Assembly: GCA_025997155.1 (NCBI GenBank)
Contig: BNUF01000008.1
Location: 1 to 33,560, forward strand
Direction: 5' to 3'
Source of the DNA: Clostridia bacterium
Lineage (GTDB): Bacteria; Bacillota; Clostridia; Lachnospirales; WQUN01
DNA length: 33,560 bases
In this document: positions 1-8,497 of the stretch, piece after piece
Layout: every line of letters begins with the position of its first letter
How positions within the stretch are numbered: the stretch's first letter is position 1
The notes under the pieces: model-generated
Told to the model about the DNA's origin: nothing
The model's database searches: none
The model's input: only the letters and a program-made list of their open reading frames with translations
Translations under genes and position numbers: made by a program

Positions 1-1116
1 ACCCCCGTCACGACCTTTGCGCAGGCGGGCGAAATTTCTCAAAGACTTTTTGATAAGCAGGTGGCGAATCAAGTCGTGAATTATATGGGGTGGTTCAACC
101 GCGGGTACTACCACGATATGCCGGTTGAAATAAAGGTTATCGACAAACTGGGCGGCGACGCGGGGCTTCGCTACTACAACTGGGAAATCGGGCTTGTGGG
201 CGGGCAGCTGTACGGCGATTTCGCGTTTCAGGACGTTCCCTACACCGCGAACAACTACAACAGCGGCGTGGAAACGTCGCATTACTACGGCGCGGGATAC
301 GGCGCGACTTTCGGGCAGGTGAACCCTGTCGAAAATATGCAGACTTCTTCTATGGGTTACAACGAGCTGCTGTACTATTTGTTATCGCCGAAATACGTTG
401 ACAAATATGTGGACGACATTTTGAAAAATACCGAAAGTAAACATATCACGGGGCTTTCATTCCGCGATTTGGGCGACAACCTCCAGTCCGACAAAAGCCG
501 TTCCGACATAATCAACCGCCAGCAGGCGAAAGATATCGTTTCGACACAGTTTGACATAATTCGGACGCAAACCGACAAGGGGATTATGGTGTCGGGCGGC
601 AACCTGTACGCCCTCCGAAACACGAACGACGTTATAAACGCGCCTATGTCGCACAGCGAGTTCTTTCTGCTTGACGAGGAAGTGCCTTTTTATGAAATGG
701 TGCTTCACGGGCATATAAACTACGCGGGAGAACCGATTAACCTGAACTACGACGACAACCACGCGGATATCGCCCTCAAACACATTGAGTACGGCGCGTC
801 GCCGCATTATATATTTTCATATGAAAACTCAAGCCTTTTCAAGGATACGGGAATCAACTACTACTATTCGACGACTTTCGCGAACTGGGAAGAGGACGCG
901 GCGGCGACCTACAAAATCATAAATAACGCCCTCTCGTATGTTTACGGCGCGGAAATTACAGACCACAGCATTTTGAAAAACGGAATAAGACGCGTAAGTT
1001 ACTCGAACGGAGTGACGATTTATGTGAATTACAACAACTACAATATAACCGTCGAGAACGGGCTGGTCGTGGCTTCAAAAAATTACGCGCTCTCAAAGAA
1101 TAAGGCGGTGAACTAG
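1..1116 (+). CDS. DUF5696-like protein, C-terminal part (5' end outside window)
   Basis: The frame is open from base 1, so this is the 3' part of a longer gene; the first GTG, at 61, is probably internal. The visible ~371 residues are rich in Tyr, Asn and Asp and contain no transmembrane segment. They end in a short beta-rich tail (IRRVSYSNGVTIYVNYNN region) typical of the C-terminal sandwich of large carbohydrate-active or surface proteins. I recognise resemblance to the DUF5696 family, whose genes often sit beside sugar ABC permeases, as here. Its molecular function is not established; a role in handling an extracellular polysaccharide is inferred from the neighbours only. The stop codon abuts the TTG start of the next permease, so the two are translationally coupled. 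Confidence 0.6.
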   Translation, partial: TPVTTFAQAGEISQRLFDKQVANQVVNYMGWFNRGYYHDMPVEIKVIDKLGGDAGLRYYNWEIGLVGGQLYGDFAFQDVPYTANNYNSGVETSHYYGAGYGATFGQVNPVENMQTSSMGYNELLYYLLSPKYVDKYVDDILKNTESKHITGLSFRDLGDNLQSDKSRSDIINRQQAKDIVSTQFDIIRTQTDKGIMVSGGNLYALRNTNDVINAPMSHSEFFLLDEEVPFYEMVLHGHINYAGEPINLNYDDNHADIALKHIEYGASPHYIFSYENSSLFKDTGINYYYSTTFANWEEDAAATYKIINNALSYVYGAEITDHSILKNGIRRVSYSNGVTIYVNYNNYNITVENGLVVASKNYALSKNKAVN

Positions 1117-2043
1117 TTGAAGAAGATTAGGATTAAACCACTTACAATAAAACAACGCCGCGCAAGGAACGGGCTGCTTTTTATTCTGCCGTGGCTTATC
1201 GGGTTTTTGTGGTTCTATATTCGGAGTTTCGCGCAAAGTATACAGTTTTCGCTTTCGGACATAACGGTTAATATGCAAGTGGGCGGGTATACTCTCCGTT
1301 ACGCGGGGCTAAAATACTATGACTACCTATTTTCCGTCCACGGTTCTTTTAAGCAGGTTTTCGCCGATTCCATCGTCGAGATACTGATAGACATTCCGTT
1401 AATCATATTTTTCAGTCTGTTTATGGCGGTTATGCTTAACGGTAAGTTTCGCGGCTGTACCTTTAGCCGTGTGATTTTTTTCCTCCCTGTCGTGCTTAAT
1501 TCGCAAGCTATCTCAAACGCCTTGGGGCTCGCGCAGAGTACAATGTCGGGCGGTATCACAACGTCGTCGTCGATAATCCTAAGTTCGGCGGTGGACGGCG
1601 GGCACGATTTGGGGTACTATCTGTATATCTTCAGTCAGCTCGGAATCCCCGCGCCGCTAATCAATTACGTGCTTGGCGCGGTGTCCCGCGTGACGGAGGT
1701 CATCACCGCGTCGGGCGTACAAATTGTACTGTTTTTGGCGGGACTTCAGGCAATCGACCCCGCCTTGTACGAGGTAAGCAAGATAGAGGGCGCGACTTCC
1801 TACGAAACTTTTTGGAAGGTGACAATGCCAATGGTATCGCCGATAATCGTGACGTGTATCGTATACACAGTCGTTGACGCGTTCGCGAAAAGCGGTCTGC
1901 TGGATTTATCCTACGCCACGACTTTCAACGAGATAAATTACCCCCTCGGCTCGGCGATTAGCCTTGTCGGCACTGTCGCTATGTGTCTTATACTCTGGAT
2001 TATCTGCTCCGTCATATCGAAGCGAACCTACTATATAAACTAA
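1117..2043 (+). CDS. Sugar ABC transporter permease (MalF/UgpA type)
   Basis: This 308-aa integral membrane protein has about six hydrophobic segments: near residues 18-38, 85-105, 118-135, 198-215, 240-258 and 280-300. The EAA loop that contacts the ATPase is visible around residues 220-245 (EVSKIEGATSYETFWKVTMP). This is the binding-protein-dependent transport inner-membrane family. In carbohydrate importers of this class it forms a heterodimer with a MalG-type partner, encoded next. The start is TTG at 1117, directly after the TAG of the preceding gene, with an AAGG-type ribosome site at 1102-1107. The substrate is unknown; a polysaccharide-derived oligosaccharide is inferred from the DUF5696-like neighbour. 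Confidence 0.88.
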   Translation: MKKIRIKPLTIKQRRARNGLLFILPWLIGFLWFYIRSFAQSIQFSLSDITVNMQVGGYTLRYAGLKYYDYLFSVHGSFKQVFADSIVEILIDIPLIIFFSLFMAVMLNGKFRGCTFSRVIFFLPVVLNSQAISNALGLAQSTMSGGITTSSSIILSSAVDGGHDLGYYLYIFSQLGIPAPLINYVLGAVSRVTEVITASGVQIVLFLAGLQAIDPALYEVSKIEGATSYETFWKVTMPMVSPIIVTCIVYTVVDAFAKSGLLDLSYATTFNEINYPLGSAISLVGTVAMCLILWIICSVISKRTYYIN

Positions 2044-2064
2044 TCAGCGAAAGGAGGGCTAAAC

Positions 2065-3072
2065 TTGAATCTCAAAAAGTTAAAATTTTTGTCGGCTATT
2101 CGAATCTGGATTATAGATTTTTTTACCGACCAAAAAATTATAAATAAACGTATGAAATATATGGCAAAAGGAAAGAAACTCCTGTTTAGCCTCTTCCGTT
2201 TGGCGGTTATTCTGGGTATCGGCTACGCGATTCTAGGACCGATTATCGGAATCATATCAAGTTCGTTTTTTTCGGACACGGATAGGTACGACCCTATGGT
2301 TTTTCTTATCCCAAAAATCCCCACGCTTATGAGATATGATTTGGCTATTGCGCGTCTTGAATATTTTAAGACGCTTGGAAAAACGACGCTGTATGTACTC
2401 GGGCTTACGGGGATTCAGGTCTGGGTTTGCGCGTTAGTCGGGTATGGTTTTGCGCGGTTTGAGTTTCCGCTGAAAAAGATACTGTTCGGCTGTGTCATAA
2501 TTATGATTGTATTCCCCGCGCATAGTATTATGCTACCCATTTATATGCTGTTCCGCGAATTTGACGTTTTCGGGATTATAAACCTCATTGCCAAAAAACC
2601 GCTTAACCTACTCGGAACGCCCGTCCCGATGTATATTATGACTATGTTCGCGACAGGGCTGCGTTCGGGGCTTTATATTTTCATATTTAACCAGTTTTTC
2701 AGGGGTATACCGAAAGAACTTGAGGAATCCGCACAGGTTGACGGGGCGAACGCGTTTTTTACGTATCTGCGGGTAATGCTGCCCTGCGCCGTACCCGCTA
2801 TCGTAACCGTTTCAATATTCTCCCTTGTGTGGCAGTATAACGACACCTTCTACGCAAAACTTTTTCTAATCGACCCGTCGATTGTTTTAAGTAAACGCAT
2901 CACGACACTTGAGGACACGATACTTAACAACGACCAAGTACGCGACCCCGCAATTATGACCCTTTACGTGAACGCGGGCGTCGTTCTCGCGATGATTCCG
3001 ATTGTGCTGTTTTATATAATTCTTCAAAAACAATTTATAGAGGGCGTCGAACAAAGCGGTATTGTCGGCTAA
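2065..3072 (+). CDS. Carbohydrate ABC transporter permease (MalG/UgpE type)
   Basis: This 335-aa membrane protein is the expected partner of the upstream permease. A basic N-terminal stretch of ~45 residues precedes the first membrane span (about residues 48-70). The EAA loop is clear (ELEESAQVDGANAFFTYLRV region, about residues 217-240), followed by the usual C-terminal spans. The start is TTG at 2065, behind a strong AAGGAGGG ribosome site at 2051-2058. No sugar-binding protein or MsmX-type ATPase is encoded here. Such systems often have the binding protein upstream and share an ATPase encoded elsewhere. Confidence 0.88.
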   Translation: MNLKKLKFLSAIRIWIIDFFTDQKIINKRMKYMAKGKKLLFSLFRLAVILGIGYAILGPIIGIISSSFFSDTDRYDPMVFLIPKIPTLMRYDLAIARLEYFKTLGKTTLYVLGLTGIQVWVCALVGYGFARFEFPLKKILFGCVIIMIVFPAHSIMLPIYMLFREFDVFGIINLIAKKPLNLLGTPVPMYIMTMFATGLRSGLYIFIFNQFFRGIPKELEESAQVDGANAFFTYLRVMLPCAVPAIVTVSIFSLVWQYNDTFYAKLFLIDPSIVLSKRITTLEDTILNNDQVRDPAIMTLYVNAGVVLAMIPIVLFYIILQKQFIEGVEQSGIVG

Positions 3073-3090
3073 GCGTAAATCTGTTATAAT
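3062..3090 (+). promoter_or_regulatory. Putative sigma-A promoter
   Basis: TTGTCG (3062-3067) and a perfect TATAAT (3085-3090) are separated by 17 bases. The -35 box lies in the last codons of the permease gene. It would drive the small gene at 3126 and probably proS. Confidence 0.55.
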
Positions 3091-3125
3091 AATCTAATCT
3101 AACTAAACCCAAGGAGGTTTTAAAA

Positions 3126-3536
3126 ATGTCCGTAATTGCTGAAATTATCCGCGTGGAAGAAAGCGGCGACATAAGTTTCGGAAACTATTCGGTAAGCGAC
3201 AAACAAAAGGTAAACGATTTTGACGTCCGCGGCGACTTGTATAAAGTAAAAACTCATAACGAAATTACACGGCTCGAAAAAAACTCGAAGTTACTCCTTG
3301 AAACAGTACCGGGGGCGGCTATACACAATTTTCACCTCCGTGAAAAATATGTCAAATTCCTCGCGGAGGGCAAGGGCGACACCCAGCTCACCCTCGAGCT
3401 CGAATCCGAACAAGAGTACAAGATTATCGTGGACGACGTGAATGTCGGACGCGCAAAATCAAGCCATTCGGGCAAACTCATCTTCAGCGCGGAACTCACG
3501 GAAACTCCTCAAAAAATTAAAATCGAAAAACTTTAA
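3126..3536 (+). CDS. Conserved small beta-rich protein, function unknown
   Basis: This 136-aa soluble protein has no signal peptide or membrane span. Alternating hydrophobic and polar residues suggest an all-beta fold, and a repeated D-V-N-V-G-type turn lies near residues 104-109. The ATG is preceded by a good AAGGAGG site at 3111-3117 and by its own promoter. It resembles a small protein found in many Clostridia, sometimes given an automatic 'endosialidase' name that nothing in this sequence supports. I therefore assign no function. It ends 13 bases before proS and is probably co-transcribed with it. Confidence 0.75.
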   Translation: MSVIAEIIRVEESGDISFGNYSVSDKQKVNDFDVRGDLYKVKTHNEITRLEKNSKLLLETVPGAAIHNFHLREKYVKFLAEGKGDTQLTLELESEQEYKIIVDDVNVGRAKSSHSGKLIFSAELTETPQKIKIEKL

Positions 3537-3549
3537 CAGAGGGACTACA

Positions 3550-4977
3550 ATGAAAAAAGAGATACAAGCAATCACCGATATGGAAGTCGATTTCACCCAG
3601 TGGTATACGGATATCGTAAAAAAAGCCGATTTGGCGGACTACTCGACTGTCAAAGGCTGTGTCATTCTGCGTCCATACGGGTACGCTATCTGGGAGTTAA
3701 TCAAGGCGGAACTTGACAGACGCTTCAAAGACACGGGACACGAAAACGTGTATATGCCTATGTTTATCCCCGAAAGCCTTCTGCAAAAGGAAAAAGACCA
3801 CGTGGAGGGCTTTGCGCCTGAAGTCGCGTGGGTGACGCACGGGGGAGCGACCCGCCTCACCGAAAAATTGTGCGTGCGTCCTACTTCCGAAACGCTTTTT
3901 TGTGAACACTACGCGTCAATTATCCAGTCCTACCGTGATTTGCCAAAATTATACAACCAGTGGTGTTCCGTGGTTCGCTGGGAAAAGACGACAAGACCGT
4001 TCCTGCGCACGACTGAATTTTTGTGGCAGGAGGGACACACCGCCCACGCCACGCGGGAAGAGGCGACGGAAGAAACTATCCGTATGCTTAACGTGTATAT
4101 CGACGTATGCAAGAACGCGCTGTCGATTCCCGTCATCTCAGGGCAAAAAACGGAGAAAGAAAAGTTTGCGGGAGCGGTCGACACATACACCATCGAAAGT
4201 CTTATGAAAAACGGATACGCGCTGCAATCGGGGACTAGTCACTATTTCGGCGACGGATTCGCGAAGGCGTTTGACATTACCTTCACAGACGAGAATAATA
4301 AACTGCAATATGTTCACCAAACCTCGTGGGGTATGAGTACGCGCATTATCGGCGCGCTTATTATGGTTCACGGCGACAACAGCGGGCTTGTGCTTCCGCC
4401 CGCCGTCGCGCCGATACAGGTCGTCGTCGTGCCGATTGCGTCCCACAAAGAGGGAGTCGCCGAAAAGGCGGCGGAACTCGCGAACCGTCTAAAGTCTGTC
4501 GCCCGCGTGAAGATTGACGACTCGGACAAAAAACCGGGCTGGAAATTCAGCGAATACGAGATGAAGGGCGTACCGATACGCCTTGAGATAGGTCCGCGTG
4601 ACATTGAGGAAAACACGGTTGTTCTCGCAAGACGCGACAACGGCGAAAAAATCACCGTCCCTATGGACGCCCTCGAAGCGAAAGTTACAGAACTGTTAGA
4701 AGATATTTCAAAAAACCTGTACGAATCCGCGCAAAAAAACCTCGCGGAAAAAACCTACACCGCCCGCGACTTGGACGAGTACGCCGAAATCGCGGCAAGC
4801 AAAAACGGTTTCATAAAAGCCATGTGGTGCGGCGACGAGGCTTGCGAAATCTCTCTTAAAGAAAAATTTGCGACGACCTCCCGCTGTATGCCTTTTTGCG
4901 GCGAAAAAATCGGGGATACTTGCGTTTGCTGCAAAAAACCCGCGCAAAAACTCGTATACTGGGGCAAAGCTTACTAA
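3550..4977 (+). CDS. proS: Prolyl-tRNA synthetase, type 3 (archaeal/eukaryotic-like)
   Basis: This 475-aa class II aminoacyl-tRNA synthetase attaches proline to tRNA-Pro in the cytoplasm. The N-terminal catalytic region shows class II features: the RPTSE segment at about residues 106-110 and an arginine-bearing motif 2 around [21 protein letters not shown]. There is no INS editing insertion between motifs 2 and 3, which distinguishes this form from the long bacterial ProRS. After the anticodon-binding domain comes a C-terminal zinc-type domain with many cysteines (about residues 427-461). The protein ends in Tyr, as type-3 enzymes do. The ATG at 3550 fits the family N-terminus and follows an AGAGGG site; the 36 codons open upstream do not look like family sequence. 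Confidence 0.95.
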   Translation: MKKEIQAITDMEVDFTQWYTDIVKKADLADYSTVKGCVILRPYGYAIWELIKAELDRRFKDTGHENVYMPMFIPESLLQKEKDHVEGFAPEVAWVTHGGATRLTEKLCVRPTSETLFCEHYASIIQSYRDLPKLYNQWCSVVRWEKTTRPFLRTTEFLWQEGHTAHATREEATEETIRMLNVYIDVCKNALSIPVISGQKTEKEKFAGAVDTYTIESLMKNGYALQSGTSHYFGDGFAKAFDITFTDENNKLQYVHQTSWGMSTRIIGALIMVHGDNSGLVLPPAVAPIQVVVVPIASHKEGVAEKAAELANRLKSVARVKIDDSDKKPGWKFSEYEMKGVPIRLEIGPRDIEENTVVLARRDNGEKITVPMDALEAKVTELLEDISKNLYESAQKNLAEKTYTARDLDEYAEIAASKNGFIKAMWCGDEACEISLKEKFATTSRCMPFCGEKIGDTCVCCKKPAQKLVYWGKAY

Positions 4978-4985
4978 AAAAACTA

Positions 4986-5014
4986 TTGACAAATTTTTCG
5001 GTTTGTATTATAAT
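4986..5014 (+). promoter_or_regulatory. Consensus sigma-A promoter of the tRNA gene
   Basis: TTGACA (4986-4991), 17 bases, TATAAT (5009-5014): a perfect match to the vegetative consensus, as expected for a highly expressed stable RNA. Initiation near 5020-5022 would fall within the inverted repeat that follows. Confidence 0.85.
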
Positions 5015-5044
5015 AAATATCGTTCCTGAATTGAACGATATTTA
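5014..5044. repeat. Perfect 12-bp inverted repeat between promoter and tRNA
   Basis: The arms TAAATATCGTTC (5014-5025) and GAACGATATTTA (5033-5044) are exactly complementary and separated by 7 bases. The repeat begins at the last base of the -10 box and ends one base before the tRNA. There is no T-run after it, so it is not an intrinsic terminator. It could be an operator covering the start site, or an RNA hairpin in the tRNA leader that guides processing. Confidence 0.85.
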
Positions 5045-5045
5045 A

Positions 5046-5119
5046 GGGTCTTTAGCTCAGTTGGTTAGAGCAACCGGCTCATAACCGGTCGGTCCTGGGT
5101 TCGAGTCCCCGAAGACCCA
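5046..5119 (+). tRNA. tRNA with CAU anticodon, probably tRNA-Ile2 (lysidine type) rather than Met
   Basis: The cloverleaf is readable. The acceptor stem pairs GGGTCTT (5046-5052) with AAGACCC (5112-5118), with discriminator A at 5119. The D-arm reads AGCTCAGTTGGTTAGAGC. The anticodon stem ACCGG/CCGGT encloses loop CTCATAA with anticodon CAT. The T-loop is TTCGAGT, and CCA is not encoded. The CGG-CTCATAA-CCG anticodon arm and the leading GG..CTTTAGCTCAG resemble Bacillus-type tRNA-Ile2, whose C34 becomes lysidine through TilS. Elongator Met remains possible. It lacks the initiator hallmarks (C1-A72 mismatch, three G-C pairs at the base of the anticodon stem). The T-stem carries one T-C mismatch (5096/5110). 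Confidence 0.9.
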
Positions 5120-5120
5120 T

Positions 5121-5149
5121 AAAAATCCCTGTGTTCGCGGGGATTTTTT
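5121..5149 (+). terminator. Intrinsic terminator after the tRNA
   Basis: The stem AAAAATCCC (5121-5129) pairs with GGGATTTTT (5140-5148) and ends in a T-run. It begins two bases after the tRNA, so the tRNA is a single-gene unit with its own promoter and terminator. Confidence 0.85.
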
Positions 5150-5225
5150 GTTGCGTATAAAAACCTCAAAGCCGCACATACTAAATTCGTAACAATTAAC
5201 ACCTGTGTTTTTAGGAGGAACGATT

Positions 5226-5453
5226 ATGAGGGTAAAACCCATAGATTGGCTTGCCTTGACTCTTATCATAATAGGAGCCATAAACTGGGGGCTTATCGGA
5301 TTTTTTCAATTTGACCTTATAGCGACGCTGTTCGGCGGTATAGACGCGGTAGCAAGCCGTATAGTATATGCTCTCATAGGTATCGCGGGATTGTATTGCC
5401 TGAGTTTTTACAGTCGGCTTGATAACGATAGCATTATAAGTCAAGATAGATAG
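5226..5453 (+). CDS. DUF378 family small membrane protein
   Basis: This 75-aa protein has two predicted membrane spans (about residues 8-28 and 40-62) with the family's signature arrangement: a WLALTLIIIGAINWGLIG first helix and a small-residue-rich IVYALIGIAGLY second helix. DUF378 proteins (YuzA-like) are widespread in Firmicutes, and their function is unknown. The start is ATG at 5226, behind a strong AGGAGG site at 5213-5218. It lies between two intrinsic terminators, so it is a stand-alone gene, although I could not identify a convincing promoter for it. Confidence 0.88.
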   Translation: MRVKPIDWLALTLIIIGAINWGLIGFFQFDLIATLFGGIDAVASRIVYALIGIAGLYCLSFYSRLDNDSIISQDR

Positions 5454-5457
5454 CCGG

Positions 5458-5492
5458 AAAAAGTCCCGCTTGTTACAAAGCGGGATTTTCCT
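5458..5492 (+). terminator. Intrinsic terminator after the DUF378 gene
   Basis: CCCGCTT (5465-5471) pairs with AAGCGGG (5478-5484) across a 6-base loop. The flanking A-run and ATTTTCC tail extend the stem and provide the U-tract. Confidence 0.8.
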
Positions 5493-5493
5493 A

Positions 5494-5522
5494 TTGCAAT
5501 CGAAGAAAAGATATGTTATACT
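5494..5522 (+). promoter_or_regulatory. Putative promoter of the peptide ABC transporter operon
   Basis: TTGCAA (5494-5499), 17 bases, TATACT (5517-5522), lying just after a terminator and 28 bases before oppB. This is the only promoter-like sequence in this gap. Confidence 0.6.
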
Positions 5523-5550
5523 GTCTTAGACGAAGTGTATGGAGGCTGAG

Positions 5551-6465
5551 ATGAAATATATTATAAAACGTCTGCTGTACGGAATAGTTACCCTGTTTAT
5601 AGTGGCGACGGCGACGTTCGCGCTTATGCGTATGGTACCCGGCGGGCCTTTCCTCTCCGAAAAAGCCCCCTCGCCCGCCGTGACAAAAGCTCTCGAGGCG
5701 AAGTACGGTTTGGACAAGCCTATAATAGAACAATATTTTTCATATATGGGAGGGGCGTTTCGCGGCGACTTGGGCCCGTCGCTTAAGCAGCGCGGGAGAT
5801 ACGTTTCCGACATAATAGCGGACAAGTTCCCCGTGTCGGCGCGTTTGGGCGGGCTTTCGGCGCTTATCGCCCTTGTCATCGGCGTACCTCTCGGGTGCGC
5901 GGCGGCGTATCGGCGCGAGAAGTTTATCGACAGGTTTGTCAGCGTGTTTTGCGCGGCGGGCGTCGCCGTACCCAGTTTTGTGATATGTACATTGATGATG
6001 TACTTTTTTGGCGTGAAATGGCATATTTTGCCAACAAGCGGGCTTAACGAACCTATAAATTATATAATGCCCTTAATTGCCCTCTCGATGCTCCCGACGG
6101 CGTATGTCGCAAGGCTTTCCCGCTCGTCTATGCTCGAGGTGACGGAACAGGATTTTATGCGAACGGCAAGGGCAAAAGGCGTACCCGCCGTTAAACGGGT
6201 TTTCAAACACGCCCTTAGAAACGCGATTATCCCCGTGGTTACATATATCGCTCCTCTTCTCGCGTACCTAGTGACGGGGAGTATGGTGGTCGAAAAAATG
6301 CTGATTATTCCGGGACTCGGCAGCGAATTTGTCTCGTCCATACTAAACCGCGACTACCCTATGATAATGGGGACTACTCTGTTTCTCGCGGTGCTTTTGA
6401 TTGGAATGAGTATCGTTGTGGATTTACTGTACAAACTGATTGACCCGAGAATAAAACTGAACTAA
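5551..6465 (+). CDS. oppB: Peptide ABC transporter permease (OppB/DppB type)
   Basis: This 304-aa inner-membrane permease is the first component of an oligopeptide or dipeptide importer. The N-terminus (IIKRLLYGIVTLFIVATATF, then MRMVPGGPF) is the hallmark of OppB/DppB proteins. The EAA-type loop appears around residues 195-225 (MRTARAKGVPAVKRVFKHALRNA). ATG 5551 is preferred over ATG 5539, because GGAGG at 5541-5545 is correctly spaced for it and would overlap the earlier ATG. It heads the operon oppB-C-D-F plus binding protein, with short gaps throughout. Confidence 0.93.
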   Translation: MKYIIKRLLYGIVTLFIVATATFALMRMVPGGPFLSEKAPSPAVTKALEAKYGLDKPIIEQYFSYMGGAFRGDLGPSLKQRGRYVSDIIADKFPVSARLGGLSALIALVIGVPLGCAAAYRREKFIDRFVSVFCAAGVAVPSFVICTLMMYFFGVKWHILPTSGLNEPINYIMPLIALSMLPTAYVARLSRSSMLEVTEQDFMRTARAKGVPAVKRVFKHALRNAIIPVVTYIAPLLAYLVTGSMVVEKMLIIPGLGSEFVSSILNRDYPMIMGTTLFLAVLLIGMSIVVDLLYKLIDPRIKLN

Positions 6466-6481
6466 TTGGGAGAGGGACGCA

Positions 6482-7507
6482 TTGGGAACACACGCGGCAT
6501 ACGACTTTACGCCCGCAACGGCGGAAGAAAAAGAACATTTGGTAGTCCTCCGCGAAAGCGTCAGTTTCGCAAGGGACGCGTGGGGGCGGCTTCTTAAGAA
6601 TCACCTTGCTGTCATAAGCGCGGTACTGATTTTTATAATACTGGTCTTTGCGTTTTTTGTTCCCGTGGTTTACCCGTATTCCTATGAAACTCAAATACGC
6701 GGGAGTGAGAGCCTTGCGCCTATGGCGTACTCCGCCGCCGAGCTCGCAAAAATAGACGCGGGGGAATCGGTGTTTCCGCATTATTTCGGCACGGACGCGC
6801 TCGGGCGGGATTACGCCGTCCGCGTTATGGTCGGCGCGAAAATAAGTTTGCTCGTGGGTATCGGGGCAAGTCTTATCGTGCTGGTCGTGGGGTCGGTGTA
6901 CGGCACGATTGCGGCGTATTTCGGGGGCAAAGTCGATATGGTGATGATGCGTATTTTGGATATACTCGCGTCGATTCCCGATATACTCATAATAATATTA
7001 CTTATGGTTTCGCTGAAATTTCCGCTCCGCGCCTTGGCGGACGCCGTGCCGCAGTTTGAGTGGATAAATACCGTGGGCGTTCCTCTCGTGTGTATATTTA
7101 TCGTGTTTGGGTTACTATATTGGATGAATATGGCGCGTATCGTGCGCGGGCAGGTGCTTACGCTCAAGGAAAGCGAGTTTATCACCGCCGCGAAGGCTCT
7201 TGGCGGGAGCAACAGCCGAATCATACGCAAGCATATTATGACAAACTGTATCGGTACGCTTATCGTGACGACGACTTTGCAGATTCCGTCCGCGATATTT
7301 ACCGAAAGTTTCCTCTCGTTTCTGGGTATCGGCGTCGCCGCGCCCTTGCCGAGTTTGGGGTCGCTGGCGACAGACGCAATCACGGGTATGCAGTCCTATC
7401 CGCACATACTGCTAATCCCCGCGCTTTTGATAAGTTTGATTATACTTACGCTGAATCTATTCGGCGACGGTCTGCGTGACGCGTTTGACCCTAAACTCAG
7501 AAAGTAG
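6482..7507 (+). CDS. oppC: Peptide ABC transporter permease (OppC/DppC type)
   Basis: This 341-aa partner permease of OppB has a hydrophilic N-terminal segment of about 40 residues, a first span, and then an extracytoplasmic loop with the family segment around HYFGTDALGRDYAVRV. The EAA loop is TAAKALGGSNSRIIRKHIMTN (about residues 237-257), followed by a C-terminal GDGLRDAFDPKLRK tail typical of OppC. The start is TTG at 6482, with a GGGAGAGGG ribosome site at 6468-6476 and a 16-base gap after oppB. Confidence 0.93.
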   Translation: MGTHAAYDFTPATAEEKEHLVVLRESVSFARDAWGRLLKNHLAVISAVLIFIILVFAFFVPVVYPYSYETQIRGSESLAPMAYSAAELAKIDAGESVFPHYFGTDALGRDYAVRVMVGAKISLLVGIGASLIVLVVGSVYGTIAAYFGGKVDMVMMRILDILASIPDILIIILLMVSLKFPLRALADAVPQFEWINTVGVPLVCIFIVFGLLYWMNMARIVRGQVLTLKESEFITAAKALGGSNSRIIRKHIMTNCIGTLIVTTTLQIPSAIFTESFLSFLGIGVAAPLPSLGSLATDAITGMQSYPHILLIPALLISLIILTLNLFGDGLRDAFDPKLRK

Positions 7508-7516
7508 GGGTTTGCA

Positions 7517-8497
7517 TTGGGAGAATATCTGGTTGACATAGAAAATCTTCAGGTGTCGTTTTTCACTCCGGCGGGGGAGGTCAAGGCGCTTAATGACGTG
7601 AACATAACCCTCAAACAGGGCGAAGTCCTTGGGATAGTCGGGGAGAGCGGGAGCGGAAAATCCGTCACGGCGTACACGCTTATGGGACTTCTTCCGAAAA
7701 CGGGGCGAATTGTCGGGGGAGAGGTCAACCTCCTAGGCGAACGCGTCGACCTTATGAAAGAAAACCAGCTGCAATCCATTCGCGGGAATGTCGCAAGCAT
7801 AATTTTTCAAGATTCTCTCACGAGCCTTAACCCCGTTTTCACCGTCGGAAATCAAATTTGCGAGTCGATGCTCCTCCATACGGGCAAAAACAGGAAAGAG
7901 GCAAAGGAACGCGCCCTTGAACTTCTTAACCTTGTCGGGATAAACGAACCCGCCAAGAGGTTCAGACAGTACCCCCACGAACTTTCGGGCGGTATGCGCC
8001 AGCGGATTATGATTGCGATTGCCCTTGCCTGCGAGCCGAAACTGCTTATCGCGGACGAGCCGACGACCGCCCTTGACGTGACGATACAGGCGCAGATACT
8101 TGACCTTATGAACGAACTTAAATCTAAACTTAACATGGGCATAATACTGATTACCCACGATTTGGGCGTGGTGAGCGGGATATGCGATAATGTCGCGGTT
8201 ATGTACGGCGGGCGTATCGTCGAGTACGCGTCCGCGTCCTCTATTTTCTACAACCCGACGCACGTCTACACAAAAGGACTTCTTAACAGTATGCCGAAAC
8301 TGACGGAGGCGGAACACGAGAGACTTATCCCGATTGAGGGGACCGCGCCCGATATGCTGTTTCCGCCCGCGGGGTGTCCTTTCGCGCCGCGCTGCGAACA
8401 CGCTATGAGGGTGTGTCTTTCGGACGTGCCGCCCGTAACGGAAGTTTCAGACACCCACAGGAGCAACTGCTGGCTTTTGAACAAGGAGGCGTTATAA
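7517..8497 (+). CDS. oppD: Peptide ABC transporter ATP-binding protein (OppD/DppD type)
   Basis: This 326-aa cytoplasmic ATPase of the importer shows a Walker A GESGSGKS (residues 42-49), a signature LSGGMRQR (from residue 156), a Walker B LLIADE with the catalytic Glu at 181, and an ITHD switch histidine. The C-terminal oligopeptide-transporter extension carries three Cys in the [14 protein letters not shown] region, which may bind an Fe-S or metal centre as in related ATPases. The start is TTG at 7517 behind GTAGGGG. The TAA stop shares one base with the ATG of oppF. Confidence 0.95.
   Translation: MGEYLVDIENLQVSFFTPAGEVKALNDVNITLKQGEVLGIVGESGSGKSVTAYTLMGLLPKTGRIVGGEVNLLGERVDLMKENQLQSIRGNVASIIFQDSLTSLNPVFTVGNQICESMLLHTGKNRKEAKERALELLNLVGINEPAKRFRQYPHELSGGMRQRIMIAIALACEPKLLIADEPTTALDVTIQAQILDLMNELKSKLNMGIILITHDLGVVSGICDNVAVMYGGRIVEYASASSIFYNPTHVYTKGLLNSMPKLTEAEHERLIPIEGTAPDMLFPPAGCPFAPRCEHAMRVCLSDVPPVTEVSDTHRSNCWLLNKEAL

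Noticed and set aside
3442..3549. Upstream in-frame extension of proS by 36 codons
   Set aside because: It overlaps the previous gene in another frame, has no ribosome site, and its Ser/Arg-rich sequence is unlike ProRS N-termini. ATG 3550 fits.
5014..5044. Inverted repeat as an intrinsic terminator
   Set aside because: There is no T-run after the second arm and the tRNA begins immediately. Its position over the start site suits an operator or leader hairpin better.
5046..5119. Initiator tRNA-fMet
   Set aside because: The acceptor starts with a paired G-C and the anticodon stem lacks the three consecutive G-C pairs of initiators.
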